A DNA stretch of 64,000 nt from Marvinbryantia sp. (GCA_016297895.1 JAEDFS010000002.1:50826-114825), one strand, 5' to 3'. Positions 55,764 through 63,820 are shown, numbered from the stretch's first letter. The notes: generated by a model not told the origin, from the letters alone. A program made the numbers and translations.

Positions 55764-56705
55764 TCAGGATTCAAGGTCTTCTTCACGAATCAGTTTCAGA
55801 ACAGCCGTATTTTCATAACTCATGGCTTCATCGTGGACAAATGCGATGGTTCCGTGCAAGGGTGCATACAGGGAGTTTCGGATCGTTCCCAGGTAGGGAT
55901 CACGGATCCGGGCCAGAAGCTGTCCTGCTTCCACTTCTTCACCGGGCATGACGGCAGATTCAAAAAAACCGGCATCGGCAGTTCGAACGGAAACAAAATC
56001 TTCGCTTTCAATGACCCTGGACACATAACCGTTGTTTCCGTGATAGCGGATGATTCCCTGCTTGGACATGAAATTCAGGATCGCTTCCACAGACTGACGG
56101 GCACTGCTGCGGTCTATGCGGGCTGTATTGGTGGTGTAAACAGAAAACGCCTGGGTCTCCCAGATCTGCCAGTTATAATTCAGCGTGGTGGTATCAAAGG
56201 GGCGGGGTGTGTGCCGAACCACATAGGGAAGACCAAATTGCTTTGCCAGTTCCACATCTTCAAACCCGGTCTTCATCATACGGACATGGGGAACAAAAGC
56301 GCCCGGCATATAAAAAGAAGCAAACTGAATACCGAAAGGATAGGACTTTACTGCTTCAAAAATCCCGGCTGCGATCCGCTGGGTCGTTTCACCCTCAGAA
56401 TAACCGGGAAACATCCGGTTGATATCGGTATTGTCAATGCTCCAGAAACGCTTTTTGATATTCATGGAGTAAGGATTGGCACAGGGAATTACAAGAATCT
56501 GTTTTCCGGGATTGATCCGTCCCTTTTCTTCCAGCTCCGTCAGTTTTTTTACAAGACAGGAGCAGGCAAATAACTGCTGGTTTTCATTTCCGCGCATACT
56601 TCCTACAATACAGATGGAAGGTTCGCCCTGACCAAAGGTAAATCCGGTGACACGAAAATCATCCCGATACAATGCTTTGATTTCAAATACTGTTTTTCTC
56701 TCCAT
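55764..56705 (-). CDS. Aspartoacylase/AstE-like M14 protein lacking zinc ligands
   Basis: 313 residues, paralogous to the preceding gene's product. The family zinc motif HGxE is RGNE here (Arg38, Glu41) and the third ligand His of the IDIH motif is Ser130 (IQFASF). The rest of the fold, including NTDINRMFPGYSEGETTQRIA and a C-terminal barrel-like domain (MPGEEVEAGQLLARIRDP), is kept. It is probably a non-catalytic partner or has changed function. TAATG overlap with the upstream paralogue; last gene of the five-gene operon. Confidence 0.8.
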   Translation of the reverse strand: MERKTVFEIKALYRDDFRVTGFTFGQGEPSICIVGSMRGNENQQLFACSCLVKKLTELEEKGRINPGKQILVIPCANPYSMNIKKRFWSIDNTDINRMFPGYSEGETTQRIAAGIFEAVKSYPFGIQFASFYMPGAFVPHVRMMKTGFEDVELAKQFGLPYVVRHTPRPFDTTTLNYNWQIWETQAFSVYTTNTARIDRSSARQSVEAILNFMSKQGIIRYHGNNGYVSRVIESEDFVSVRTADAGFFESAVMPGEEVEAGQLLARIRDPYLGTIRNSLYAPLHGTIAFVHDEAMSYENTAVLKLIREEDLES

Positions 56706-57661
56706 TAGAAGTGCCTCCTGATGCTGGGATTGTTGGTGTTCAGTATCCGTGCCATCAGAGAACCTTCATCCACAACGGGATATTCACGCACGGTAAAAAG
56801 CCATCCGTCTGTGGGAGCGGTGACCATGCAAAGAAGCGTACCCTGAAGAGGGTCTACGATCCGTCCGATCTCGTCCCCTTCTTTTACAAAGGCTCCGTGA
56901 GACAGTGTCTTGACAAAGATTCCGGATACCGGAGCATTCAGAAAGGTGACTTCCTCAAAGTCCCCGGAGATCACAGGGGTCCTGACTTCCTCTGCGGGAC
57001 CAGTCCAGATTCCAAGTTCCTTCATGAGACGGAAAATACCTTCTGTTAACTGTTCTCCATAGTCTCTGGTGATACGCATACCCACACCCATCTCTACCAC
57101 CAGTGTGGGGACATTGCGGCTGTTCATACTGTAGGCCAGTGTGGATTCCAGAACGGTGCTGGCACCATGAATCCAGATGAGATCCACATTGGAAAGAAGG
57201 GCATAGGGAAGCAGTTCCTCCTGATGCTGTTCATTGATACGGATCTGGGGAATCTCGGTGAGGTAGATATTGCTTGCATGAATATCAATGCAGAGGCTGG
57301 AGCCTTCCAGATCCCGTACGATCTCTGACGCCAGATATTCGTTCATATCTCCGTCCTGTCGGCCGGGAAAAATGCGGTTCATATCCAGATCAAAGGCAGG
57401 AATCCCCCGGGTCACAGAGTCGATGCCGAAGGGATTCAGTGCAGGGTAAAGATCTACGATTCCTTTCAGATATTCCGGATGTTCTGTCAGACGGCGTCCG
57501 ATCTCATAACAGACAAACTGTCCTTCCAGTTCGTCTCCGTGGATGCCGGTCACAATGCTGATCCGTTTATCGGTGGAAGGTTGTTCCGGCATAAAACGGT
57601 TTTTCCTTATACGCAGGACTTCATCTACGGGAAGTCCTGTTTTTGCTATAGTTTGTATCAT
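56705..57661 (-). CDS. Aspartoacylase/succinylglutamate desuccinylase-like M14 metalloenzyme
   Basis: 318 residues. Zinc ligands His41 and Glu44 (GIHGDELEG) and His128 (CIDIHASN) are intact; FDLDMNRIFPGRQDGDMNEYLASEI is typical. These enzymes cleave amide bonds at N-acyl amino acids or small peptides. The C-terminal domain is a barrel-sandwich-like segment (FVKEGDEIGRIVDPLQGT). Lies downstream of the ATP-grasp, alpha-E and transglutaminase-like genes, so it may process their product; inference. Confidence 0.87.
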   Translation of the reverse strand: MIQTIAKTGLPVDEVLRIRKNRFMPEQPSTDKRISIVTGIHGDELEGQFVCYEIGRRLTEHPEYLKGIVDLYPALNPFGIDSVTRGIPAFDLDMNRIFPGRQDGDMNEYLASEIVRDLEGSSLCIDIHASNIYLTEIPQIRINEQHQEELLPYALLSNVDLIWIHGASTVLESTLAYSMNSRNVPTLVVEMGVGMRITRDYGEQLTEGIFRLMKELGIWTGPAEEVRTPVISGDFEEVTFLNAPVSGIFVKTLSHGAFVKEGDEIGRIVDPLQGTLLCMVTAPTDGWLFTVREYPVVDEGSLMARILNTNNPSIRRHF

Positions 57662-57686
57662 GTTGAGTTTCCTCCGGTTTCAGTTA

Positions 57687-58484
57687 TCAGGATTGATCCT
57701 GCTGTTCTGTGACAGAGACATGAACGGTCTGGGTCTGAGTCGTCTGTCCTGTAAAAAGCCCCTGATTGATGGTGCAGTCTTTGCAGTCCCTTCCGGCAGA
57801 GATCTTAATGTGCTGATCATCCGGCAGAACATTGTTGGTTGGATCCAGGGCAATCCAATGTCCATCATGACAGATCTCCACCCAGGCATGACTCTGCCCT
57901 TCTCCGGTCATCATCCCCACCACGTACCGGCAGGGAATTTTTTCCATGCGGCAAAGGGAGAGGAGAATGTGAGAATAATCCTGGCAGACACCGTTCCCCA
58001 ATACAAGAGCTTCTTCTGCTGTGGTTTCGATACCTGTAGACTGAGGCAGATAGTGAAACGTACCATAAAGCGTTCTCATATAAGTGAGGGCTCTGTCCAG
58101 AGCAGTGGTTTCCTCCGAAAAGGAAAAGCGGTCATGGAAAGCCCGGATACATGGACCAGGGCGGGTCATGTCCGTCTGATAACGGAAAAGGCCAAGCTGG
58201 TAAACCTGCCTGGCTGTTTCAAAAGAAGAAAGCCCTGTGAGGGCTGTTCCGGTCACCGTGACGGAAAAGTGGTCATACAGACCCTGAGCATAACCGTATA
58301 TACAGTGATTTCCGAATGAATCCCTGTCCGAGGACAAAAATTCATTCGGGTAGACACTGGTGGACAGGTCCAGAATTTGCTGACGTTCGCTGGACAGAGG
58401 GACACATTTCAGGGTGAACCGATGCTGCCGGACAGGATTGTCAAAGGCAAGCGTCATGCTGTATATAAAATGCAGCTTTTTCAT
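57687..58484 (-). CDS. Transglutaminase-like domain protein
   Basis: 265 residues. N-terminal beta-rich half typical of the bacterial transglutaminase N domain, then the Cys-His-Asp core: Cys167 (GNGVCQDYSH), His199 (SHAWVEI) and Asp214 (LDPTNN). Cytoplasmic, no signal peptide. Members next to ATP-grasp and alpha-E proteins are predicted peptidases or amide-forming enzymes. Third gene of the operon. Confidence 0.9.
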   Translation of the reverse strand: MKKLHFIYSMTLAFDNPVRQHRFTLKCVPLSSERQQILDLSTSVYPNEFLSSDRDSFGNHCIYGYAQGLYDHFSVTVTGTALTGLSSFETARQVYQLGLFRYQTDMTRPGPCIRAFHDRFSFSEETTALDRALTYMRTLYGTFHYLPQSTGIETTAEEALVLGNGVCQDYSHILLSLCRMEKIPCRYVVGMMTGEGQSHAWVEICHDGHWIALDPTNNVLPDDQHIKISAGRDCKDCTINQGLFTGQTTQTQTVHVSVTEQQDQS

Positions 58485-58535
58485 GTTGGGTTCCTCCGTA
58501 TATTCTTGAGATCAGTTGTGGATTCGGCCTCTGGC

Positions 58536-59201
58536 TCAGACAATCAGATGCTCGGCAGAGAACACGATGTCCCGGTAATTGATCTCTGGCTGCTGCACCA
58601 GGGTGCGAAGGCTGTCCAGCTGAACGGCAGAGTATTTCAGGTTTGTCCTGGGCAGTCTGCCGGACAGACGCGCCACTTCCCGGTGCAGTTCTTCCGGGGA
58701 CATCTGAAGACGGGCATACAGATCCAGTCGTTCGATCCGCTTTCCGACCTTGATGATATTTCTGACATTTTCGCTGTCTATGGAATCGTCTGCGATTCCC
58801 CAGAATGCAAGAAGATTATCCAGTACTCTCTGCAGTTCGATGAGGGGAGCAGAGGAAAGCTTTGCCTTGTTCATCTCATAAACTGCGAGCTGGATATAGG
58901 ACAGGGATTCACTTCCGATCTCTTCCCGGAGGGTGATCCCGTTGTCATAGGCCCTCATCAGATTAGAATAGATGGAATCCGGGTTGGTGCCGTCAAAGCA
59001 GTAACACTGAATAAAATGTTCTTTTCCCTGATAGATATTCGGGATATCCAGACGGCTGCAAAAATCCTGATAACTGTTAGCATATGTATCGATCATATCG
59101 TCATAACTGACGGAGAACAGGCGAATGGTGGTATACACTCGTTCACTGTATCTGCCAAGCCAGAAAAGACGGTCTGTGTTTTCTATTGAGATAATACCCA
59201 T
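58536..59201 (-). CDS. Alpha-E domain protein
   Basis: 221 residues, all-helical, with the family start GIISIENTDRLFWLGRYSERVYTTIRLF and LLAFWGIADDSIDSENVRNIIKVGKRIERLDLYARL. Alpha-E proteins are found almost only beside circularly permuted ATP-grasp enzymes and are thought to be their partner. It overlaps the end of the ATP-grasp gene by 19 bp. Confidence 0.92.
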   Translation of the reverse strand: MGIISIENTDRLFWLGRYSERVYTTIRLFSVSYDDMIDTYANSYQDFCSRLDIPNIYQGKEHFIQCYCFDGTNPDSIYSNLMRAYDNGITLREEIGSESLSYIQLAVYEMNKAKLSSAPLIELQRVLDNLLAFWGIADDSIDSENVRNIIKVGKRIERLDLYARLQMSPEELHREVARLSGRLPRTNLKYSAVQLDSLRTLVQQPEINYRDIVFSAEHLIV

Positions 59202-60502
59202 GTGTCTTTAAATCCTCCTCCCTGAGATGAATTGACGATAAAAGAATCCGGATTGCGGGAAAAACGGGTCAGGCCGCTTTTCCATACCATGGGCCCATCT
59301 CCCAGGAGAACAAAAGCCCGAAGGTCTGCTTTTCTGGGAACCATTTTGTCGTCATCCATGATATCCAGATCCAGAAAGTCGATGACTTCCTGTGCGATAA
59401 AACGGCGGGGCTCTTTTTTCAGAAGGCAAAGGAAATGTTCCTTCTCTTCGGCAGTCATTTTACTGCCAAATACAACGCCGTAACCGCCTGCCTCTGCCAC
59501 ATCCTTCAATACCAGATGGTCAAAGTGCTCCAGTACATAGGACATATCTTCTTTATAATAAGGAAGGTATGTGGGAGCATTTTGAAGAATCGGATCTTCG
59601 TCCAGATAATAGCGAATCATTTTCGGAACAAAATAGTAGATACCCTTGTCATCTGCCACACCGTTTCCAGGTGCATTGAGAAGGGCCACATTTCCCTTCC
59701 GGTAAATATCATAAATATGAGGAATGCCGATCACAGATTCCCTGTTGAATGTCATGGGATCCAGATATTCATCGGAGATCCTGCGGTACACGGCACCTAC
59801 CGGTTCCAGCTTGCCGCTGTAGTCAATGAAATACAGGTGATCATTCTTTACCACAAGCTGACTGCCTGTCACCAGATGGGCACCGGTCATTTCCGCCAGA
59901 TAGGAGTGTTCAAAATAAGCGGCATTGTACCGGCCGGGAGTCAGGATCACCGTATGCCCGCCGGTGTTGACATGATCCATGGTCCGGCGCAGCAGTTCTG
60001 CATAGTTGCGGTTGTCTTCAATATGATTTTGCTGGAAAGTCAGGGGACTGGAACGACGGCACAGATTTCTGGCGATCATCGGATAGGAAGCTCCGGAGGG
60101 AACACGCAGATTGTCCTCCAGAATGTACCACTGCCTGTCTTTTCCCTGAACCAGGTCAATTCCTGAAATATGTGTGTAGACACCTTTCGGCGGCAGAATT
60201 CCTTCACACTGGGCGAGATAACCGCTGGAAGCGAAAATAAACTCTTCCGGCACCACCTTATCCCGCAGGATCAGCTTGTCTCCATAAATATCTTTGATAA
60301 AGGCATTGAGTGCCATGACACGCTGCTTCAGGCCTTTTTCCAGATATTCAAATTCAGAAGCGGTAATGATACGTGGAATGGCATCAAAGGGAAACAGCTG
60401 CTCCCGAAATTCATTGTTTTTGTAAATACCGAATTTGACCCCGTATCGGGCGAGAAGTTCGTTTATCGTATCGGTATGTCTGTAAAGATCCATTTCTTCC
60501 AT
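59183..60502 (-). CDS. Circularly permuted ATP-grasp protein
   Basis: 439 residues (DUF404/DUF407, circularly permuted ATP-grasp type 2). Recognisable segments: FPFDAIPRIITASEFEYLEKGLKQRVMALNAFIKDIYGD, DLVQGKDRQWYILEDNLRVPSGASY, and VLKDVAEAGGYGVVFGSKMT. The family is predicted to ligate amino groups to carboxylates, making small peptides. ATG 60502 follows AGGAGGAG; an upstream frame start at 60571 is unsupported. First gene of the operon; a leader terminator lies at 60586-60618. Confidence 0.92.
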   Translation of the reverse strand: MEEMDLYRHTDTINELLARYGVKFGIYKNNEFREQLFPFDAIPRIITASEFEYLEKGLKQRVMALNAFIKDIYGDKLILRDKVVPEEFIFASSGYLAQCEGILPPKGVYTHISGIDLVQGKDRQWYILEDNLRVPSGASYPMIARNLCRRSSPLTFQQNHIEDNRNYAELLRRTMDHVNTGGHTVILTPGRYNAAYFEHSYLAEMTGAHLVTGSQLVVKNDHLYFIDYSGKLEPVGAVYRRISDEYLDPMTFNRESVIGIPHIYDIYRKGNVALLNAPGNGVADDKGIYYFVPKMIRYYLDEDPILQNAPTYLPYYKEDMSYVLEHFDHLVLKDVAEAGGYGVVFGSKMTAEEKEHFLCLLKKEPRRFIAQEVIDFLDLDIMDDDKMVPRKADLRAFVLLGDGPMVWKSGLTRFSRNPDSFIVNSSQGGGFKDTWVLSQ

Positions 60503-60585
60503 AGTACTCCTCCTGTCTTTGATGATTTTCGGGGGTATCATCTTTTTGCGCCAGAGGAAAATGCGAAGCAAATTCCTTTGGATAT

Positions 60586-60628
60586 AAAAAAGACGCTTTG
60601 CAATATCTGCAAAACGCCTTCGTTTTGC
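60586..60628 (-). terminator. Leader terminator/attenuator of the ATP-grasp operon
   Basis: On the minus strand GGCGTTTTGC (60618-60609) pairs with GCAAAGCGTC (60601-60592), 10 pairs with two wobbles, followed by six T (60591-60586). Upstream, GCAAAACG (60628-60621) can pair perfectly with CGTTTTGC (60616-60609), excluding the terminator stem. This lies between promoter and first gene, so it could attenuate the operon. Confidence 0.65.
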
Positions 60629-60630
60629 TT

Positions 60631-60659
60631 ATCATACTACCGAATTGGAAGCAGGTCAA
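60631..60659 (-). promoter_or_regulatory. Promoter of the ATP-grasp operon
   Basis: On the minus strand TTGACC (60659-60654) and TATGAT (60636-60631), 17-bp spacer. The start point near 60625 falls inside the first arm of the leader hairpin. Confidence 0.7.
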
Positions 60660-60711
60660 CGAATTTTTTAAAAAAGTACAAAAGACAGGATCATGTGTAA
60701 ATATCTGCATT

Positions 60712-61256
60712 CGAATACTGCCAGCAGCTGGAGACCGTTGTGTGCTATGGACCTCTGGATACTGTCGGAAGGGGAACCTTCATGACCTGCCGTTCACTGA
60801 AGGATGTGATCTTTGTAAACGGCGTGAAGAAGATGCTTTCAGAGGCTGTGGTATGGAATCCTTTGTGATCCGTGCAAAAGAAATATACGGTACGGCGTTC
60901 AGAGAATGCATCAGTCTGAAAGAAATTCCTGCGGCAGAGACAGGACAGGCAGCAGGTGCTTCGGAAGGAGAAATTCTGGGCACATGGAACGGAGTAAAAA
61001 TGGTTGCCGAAGGAATGGAGATGAATCTGTCTGATTTTGGAATGATCATGCAGATTACGATCAATGCGGACGGAACAGGCCTTTTGGACGAAGGAGAGGG
61101 AGCTGAGACCATTTCCTGGACTTCTGAAAACGGAACAGTTTCTATTCAATACCATGAGGAGAGATTATGACAAGCCTTGGATTTGAAGAGGTGGATCAGG
61201 AACAGACAGAGAACGGTATCAGATTTACACCGATGAAATATGTGGAGAAACAGTGA
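60712..61256 (+). pseudogene. Remnant of a BspA-type leucine-rich-repeat protein
   Basis: One frame reads GTFMTCRSLKDVIFVNGVK up to a stop at about 60870; a second frame continues from about 60826 with EDAFRGCGMESFVIRAKEIYGTAFRECISLKEI, both LRR_5 repeat sequence, so a frameshift separates them. A lipocalin-like tail follows (ILGTWNGVKMVAEGMEMNLSD, TINADGTGLLDEGEG), with a stop at 61168-61170 and further in-frame debris (RFTPMKYVEKQ). No signal peptide or start is present. Inactive remnant of a surface protein. Confidence 0.6.
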
Positions 61257-61289
61257 AGCACAATGTGCTGCAGAAATATGATAATCCTC

Positions 61290-61346
61290 TTGACAAGTCT
61301 CAAAAATGAGATTAGTATAATTGCATAACCAATCTCATTTTTGAGA
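61290..61346 (+). promoter_or_regulatory. Promoter with two palindromic operators
   Basis: TATAAT lies at 61316-61321 with TTGACA at 61290-61295 (20 bp apart, longer than ideal). Two palindromes flank the -10 box: TCTCAAAAATGAGA (61298-61311) and TCTCATTTTTGAGA (61333-61346). They are perfect inverted copies over 15 bp (61299-61313 versus 61331-61345). Probable binding sites of the winged-helix regulator encoded downstream. Confidence 0.7.
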
Positions 61347-61385
61347 TTGGACAAAACGATCATGTTTGAGCAGGAGGTAACGATC

Positions 61386-62159
61386 ATGAAACAATACATA
61401 AGGTCAACATTAAAAAGGGCACTGCAAACATATCTGGTAATTCTGCCGTTTGCAGTCATTGGTGGTATTACTGTAGGAATGTACACTTTTGAACATTCGA
61501 CTCCGGAGATCATTGAATCGGCCATTGCGCAATTGGGAAGTTATCAGGCATTGATCGCAGTGACTCTGATTCAGACTCTGATCTATTCTCTGTTTGGATG
61601 GGTTATCGGTTACTTCATTGTGGAACGTCTGGGTCTGATAAAGGCTTTCCGATTTGAGAAGACAGTTCTTGCAAAGGTATGTCCTGTCATCGTTACTCTT
61701 GGGCTTATGTTTACTGCGGATTATTTTGTGATGGGGCGTCTGATTCCGGAAGTGGCAGTGGATTATGAAAAGGGAATCAGCGTGGCATACTTTATCAGTT
61801 CTTTGACTTATGGAGCAGTGATTGAGGAGATATTGCTGCGCTGGTTTTTTATGGGACTCATTGCACTGATTCTGGTGATGATATTTGCAAGAAAAAAAGG
61901 TAAGGAAGAAATTCCGGACTGGATTTTTATTACAGCCAATGTAATTGCGGCACTTGTTTTTTCAGCAGGGCATCTCCCAGCAACACAGATGTTTTTTGGA
62001 AGAATCACCGGATTGATTCTGTTTCGCTGTTTTCTCCTGAATGGTGCATTTGCCCTGTTCTTTGGAAGATGGTTTCGTAAGTATGGCATCCAGTACGCAA
62101 TGTTAGGACATTTCGGAATTCATTTCATATCTAAAACAATACTGATTTGTGTGTTATAA
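61386..62159 (+). CDS. CPBP family intramembrane protease-like protein
   Basis: 257 residues, about eight membrane segments. CPBP/Abi motifs are visible: EEILLRWFF (motif 1, EExxxR), FSAGH (motif 2, FxxxH) and a late HFGIH. These are prenyl-endopeptidase-like proteins, often in bacteriocin immunity or prenyl processing. AGGAGG precedes ATG 61386. It is followed by a winged-helix regulator, and the pair sits behind the twin operators. Confidence 0.85.
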   Translation: MKQYIRSTLKRALQTYLVILPFAVIGGITVGMYTFEHSTPEIIESAIAQLGSYQALIAVTLIQTLIYSLFGWVIGYFIVERLGLIKAFRFEKTVLAKVCPVIVTLGLMFTADYFVMGRLIPEVAVDYEKGISVAYFISSLTYGAVIEEILLRWFFMGLIALILVMIFARKKGKEEIPDWIFITANVIAALVFSAGHLPATQMFFGRITGLILFRCFLLNGAFALFFGRWFRKYGIQYAMLGHFGIHFISKTILICVL

Positions 62160-62213
62160 TTCATTTGACAGATCCACCGCTCGAAGGCGGAATGAAAACA
62201 GTGGAGAACAGAT

Positions 62214-62738
62214 ATGAAAAAAGATTATATGGAAGCCTGCATGAATGCCACGCGTCAGCGCATCATACAGGTCATCATGATGAAAAAGGAGGCAACATCT
62301 GCCGAAATAGGGGAGGAGTTGCCGGATATTCCGAGAGCCAGTCTTTATCGTCATATAAAAGTGCTTCTGGATGCGGAAATCATAACAGTGGTAAAGGAAG
62401 AATTCAAACGTGGTTCCATGGAAAAGACTTATGCCATTGCAACGCAGAGGCCTTATGGCGATACAAATGAAGAATACAACAGACTGATCCAGTCGGCACT
62501 GATGGGACTGCAGGGAGAGTTTTACCGTTATTTCAACGGAGAGAATCCGGATCCACAAAGAGATCTTCTTACTGTTGGGTCGGCTTCGCTTATGATGAGT
62601 GATGATGAAATGATGGAGTTTATCAAGTCCTACGGCGAATTGATTCAGAGATATATGCAAAACAAAGCGACTGAGGGAAGGAAGGTAAGAAAGGTTACCT
62701 TTGTGATTTCACCGAATGAAGGAGATGCTTTGAAATAA
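62214..62738 (+). CDS. Winged-helix transcriptional regulator (ArsR-like)
   Basis: 174 residues. The N-terminal 75 residues are a winged helix: NATRQRIIQVIMMKKEATSAEIGEELPDIPRASLYRHIKVLLDAEIITVVKEE, then RGSMEKTYAI as the wing. The C-terminal half is helical and may bind a ligand or dimerise. GGAG precedes the ATG. Likely autorepressor of the CPBP operon through the palindromes at 61298-61346. Confidence 0.85.
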   Translation: MKKDYMEACMNATRQRIIQVIMMKKEATSAEIGEELPDIPRASLYRHIKVLLDAEIITVVKEEFKRGSMEKTYAIATQRPYGDTNEEYNRLIQSALMGLQGEFYRYFNGENPDPQRDLLTVGSASLMMSDDEMMEFIKSYGELIQRYMQNKATEGRKVRKVTFVISPNEGDALK

Positions 62739-62766
62739 AACGAATATAAAAAATGTGGAATTTATT

Positions 62767-62892
62767 CCCGCGAGCAACGAGCCAAGTAGCCGCACTTGTG
62801 CGGATATTTGGCGACTGCCGCGAGGGTCAAATACCCCGCTGCTCTGCAGCGCTACAAGCTTGATACCCCGTTGCTTGCAGCGGGGTATTTGA
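62767..62892. repeat. Composite palindromic repeat
   Basis: Contains a nested hairpin with CCGCAC/GTGCGG in the loop and GCCAA/TTGGC outside, followed by a perfect 16-bp inverted repeat TCAAATACCCCGCTGC (62827-62842) and GCAGCGGGGTATTTGA (62877-62892). Such elements resemble intergenic repeats of Lachnospiraceae. It directly abuts a methyltransferase remnant. Confidence 0.7.
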
Positions 62893-62897
62893 TTTCG

Positions 62898-63044
62898 TAT
62901 GATGGTAGTACTTTTCCTTTTGAGGATAACTCCTTTGATTTAGTTGTTACAAGATATGCCCTTCATCATTTTCCGGAAATCAGGAAGAGCATTCGTGAAG
63001 TGGCTTGGGTATTGAAAGGTGGTGTACTTGAAATGAATCGTTGA
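62898..63044 (+). pseudogene. 3' remnant of a SAM-dependent methyltransferase
   Basis: 48 residues in one frame: FPFEDNSFDLVVTRYALHHFPEIRKSIREVAWVLKGG matches motifs II-III of class I methyltransferases of the UbiE type. The SAM-binding start is missing; the palindromic repeat at 62767-62892 lies where it should be. Inactive. Confidence 0.65.
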
Positions 63045-63089
63045 CAGACCCATGTATATGTGCTATCCTGAACATACCAATGGTATGTT
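63041..63089 (+). promoter_or_regulatory. Promoter and operator of the TetR-family gene
   Basis: TTGACA 63041-63046 and TATCCT 63064-63069 with 17 bp, immediately followed by the palindrome AACATACCAATGGTATGTT at 63071-63089. The operator core CATACC-N3-GGTATG recurs before the MFS gene. Confidence 0.75.
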
Positions 63090-63120
63090 TGAAGAATTCG
63101 ATTATGAAATGGGTATTGAT

Positions 63121-63792
63121 ATGGCGAGAAATAAATATCCGGAGGAGACATATCAATTAATTTTGGATGTTTCCACGAGATTGTTTTTTGAAAAAGGATA
63201 TGAACAGACTTCTCTTCAGGATATTATCGATGGGCTGGGAGGTCTGACAAAGGGTGCGATCTATTATCATTTTCGCTCCAAGGAAGAGATACTGATTGCA
63301 GTCGTAGAACGCATGAGCAAAGAGAACAGCGCCATGATGAGGGAAATCAGAGATGACCCTTCTCTGAACGGGAAAGAAAAGATTGAGAAGATGTTTGCAA
63401 AATCTTTGACAAATCCGAAACAGAAAGAATTGTTTACGGTAACGCCCAATTTGATGGAGAATCCGAAACTGCTTGTATATTATCTGAAAATGGTTGCAAC
63501 CGAAGTTGTGCCGGATTATATCGTTCCGGTTATCAGACAGGGGGCGGAAGATGGTTCGATTCATACGGAATGTCCGGAAGAGATTGCGGATCTTCTTATG
63601 TTTTTGACGGATGTATGGGTCAATCCGATCATTTACCAAATGTCAGATGAACAGATGGTAAGGCGTATTCAGTTGATTAATGATATGTTTAAGCCATATG
63701 GAATCAATTTGATTCATGAAGACATGGTACAGCTTATGAGAGAATGCCGTAATGTTCAACTTTCAGCTGGGGAGTCCCCCGCTGAAAGTTGA
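63121..63792 (+). CDS. TetR/AcrR family regulator
   Basis: About 223 residues. N-terminal HTH: ILDVSTRLFFEKGYEQTSLQDIIDGLGGLTKGAIYYHFRSKEEIL, then a helical ligand domain. ATG 63121 is preferred because the promoter and operator lie before it; the ribosome site is weak and a frame start at 63052 would translate the operator. The last 12 residues (VQLSAGESPAES) come from a long DNA palindrome at 63757-63791, so the natural C-terminus may have been altered. Likely represses itself and the MFS gene. Confidence 0.88.
   Translation: MARNKYPEETYQLILDVSTRLFFEKGYEQTSLQDIIDGLGGLTKGAIYYHFRSKEEILIAVVERMSKENSAMMREIRDDPSLNGKEKIEKMFAKSLTNPKQKELFTVTPNLMENPKLLVYYLKMVATEVVPDYIVPVIRQGAEDGSIHTECPEEIADLLMFLTDVWVNPIIYQMSDEQMVRRIQLINDMFKPYGINLIHEDMVQLMRECRNVQLSAGESPAES
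63757..63791. repeat. Long palindrome overlapping the tetR 3' end
   Basis: CAACTTTCAGCTGGGG (63757-63772) pairs with CCCCCGCTGAAAGTTG (63776-63791) with one mismatch, 3-nt loop. It encodes the last residues of the TetR protein and may also serve as a terminator-like hairpin. Confidence 0.75.
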
Positions 63793-63820
63793 GCCTCCGG
63801 CGGACAGATGAAAAAAATGA

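Noticed and set aside
55689..56573. 294-codon plus-strand frame over the M14 gene
   Set aside because: Antisense to a protein with clear family motifs; begins inside a terminator.
57543..58319. 258-codon plus-strand frame over the transglutaminase-like gene
   Set aside because: Antisense to intact catalytic motifs.
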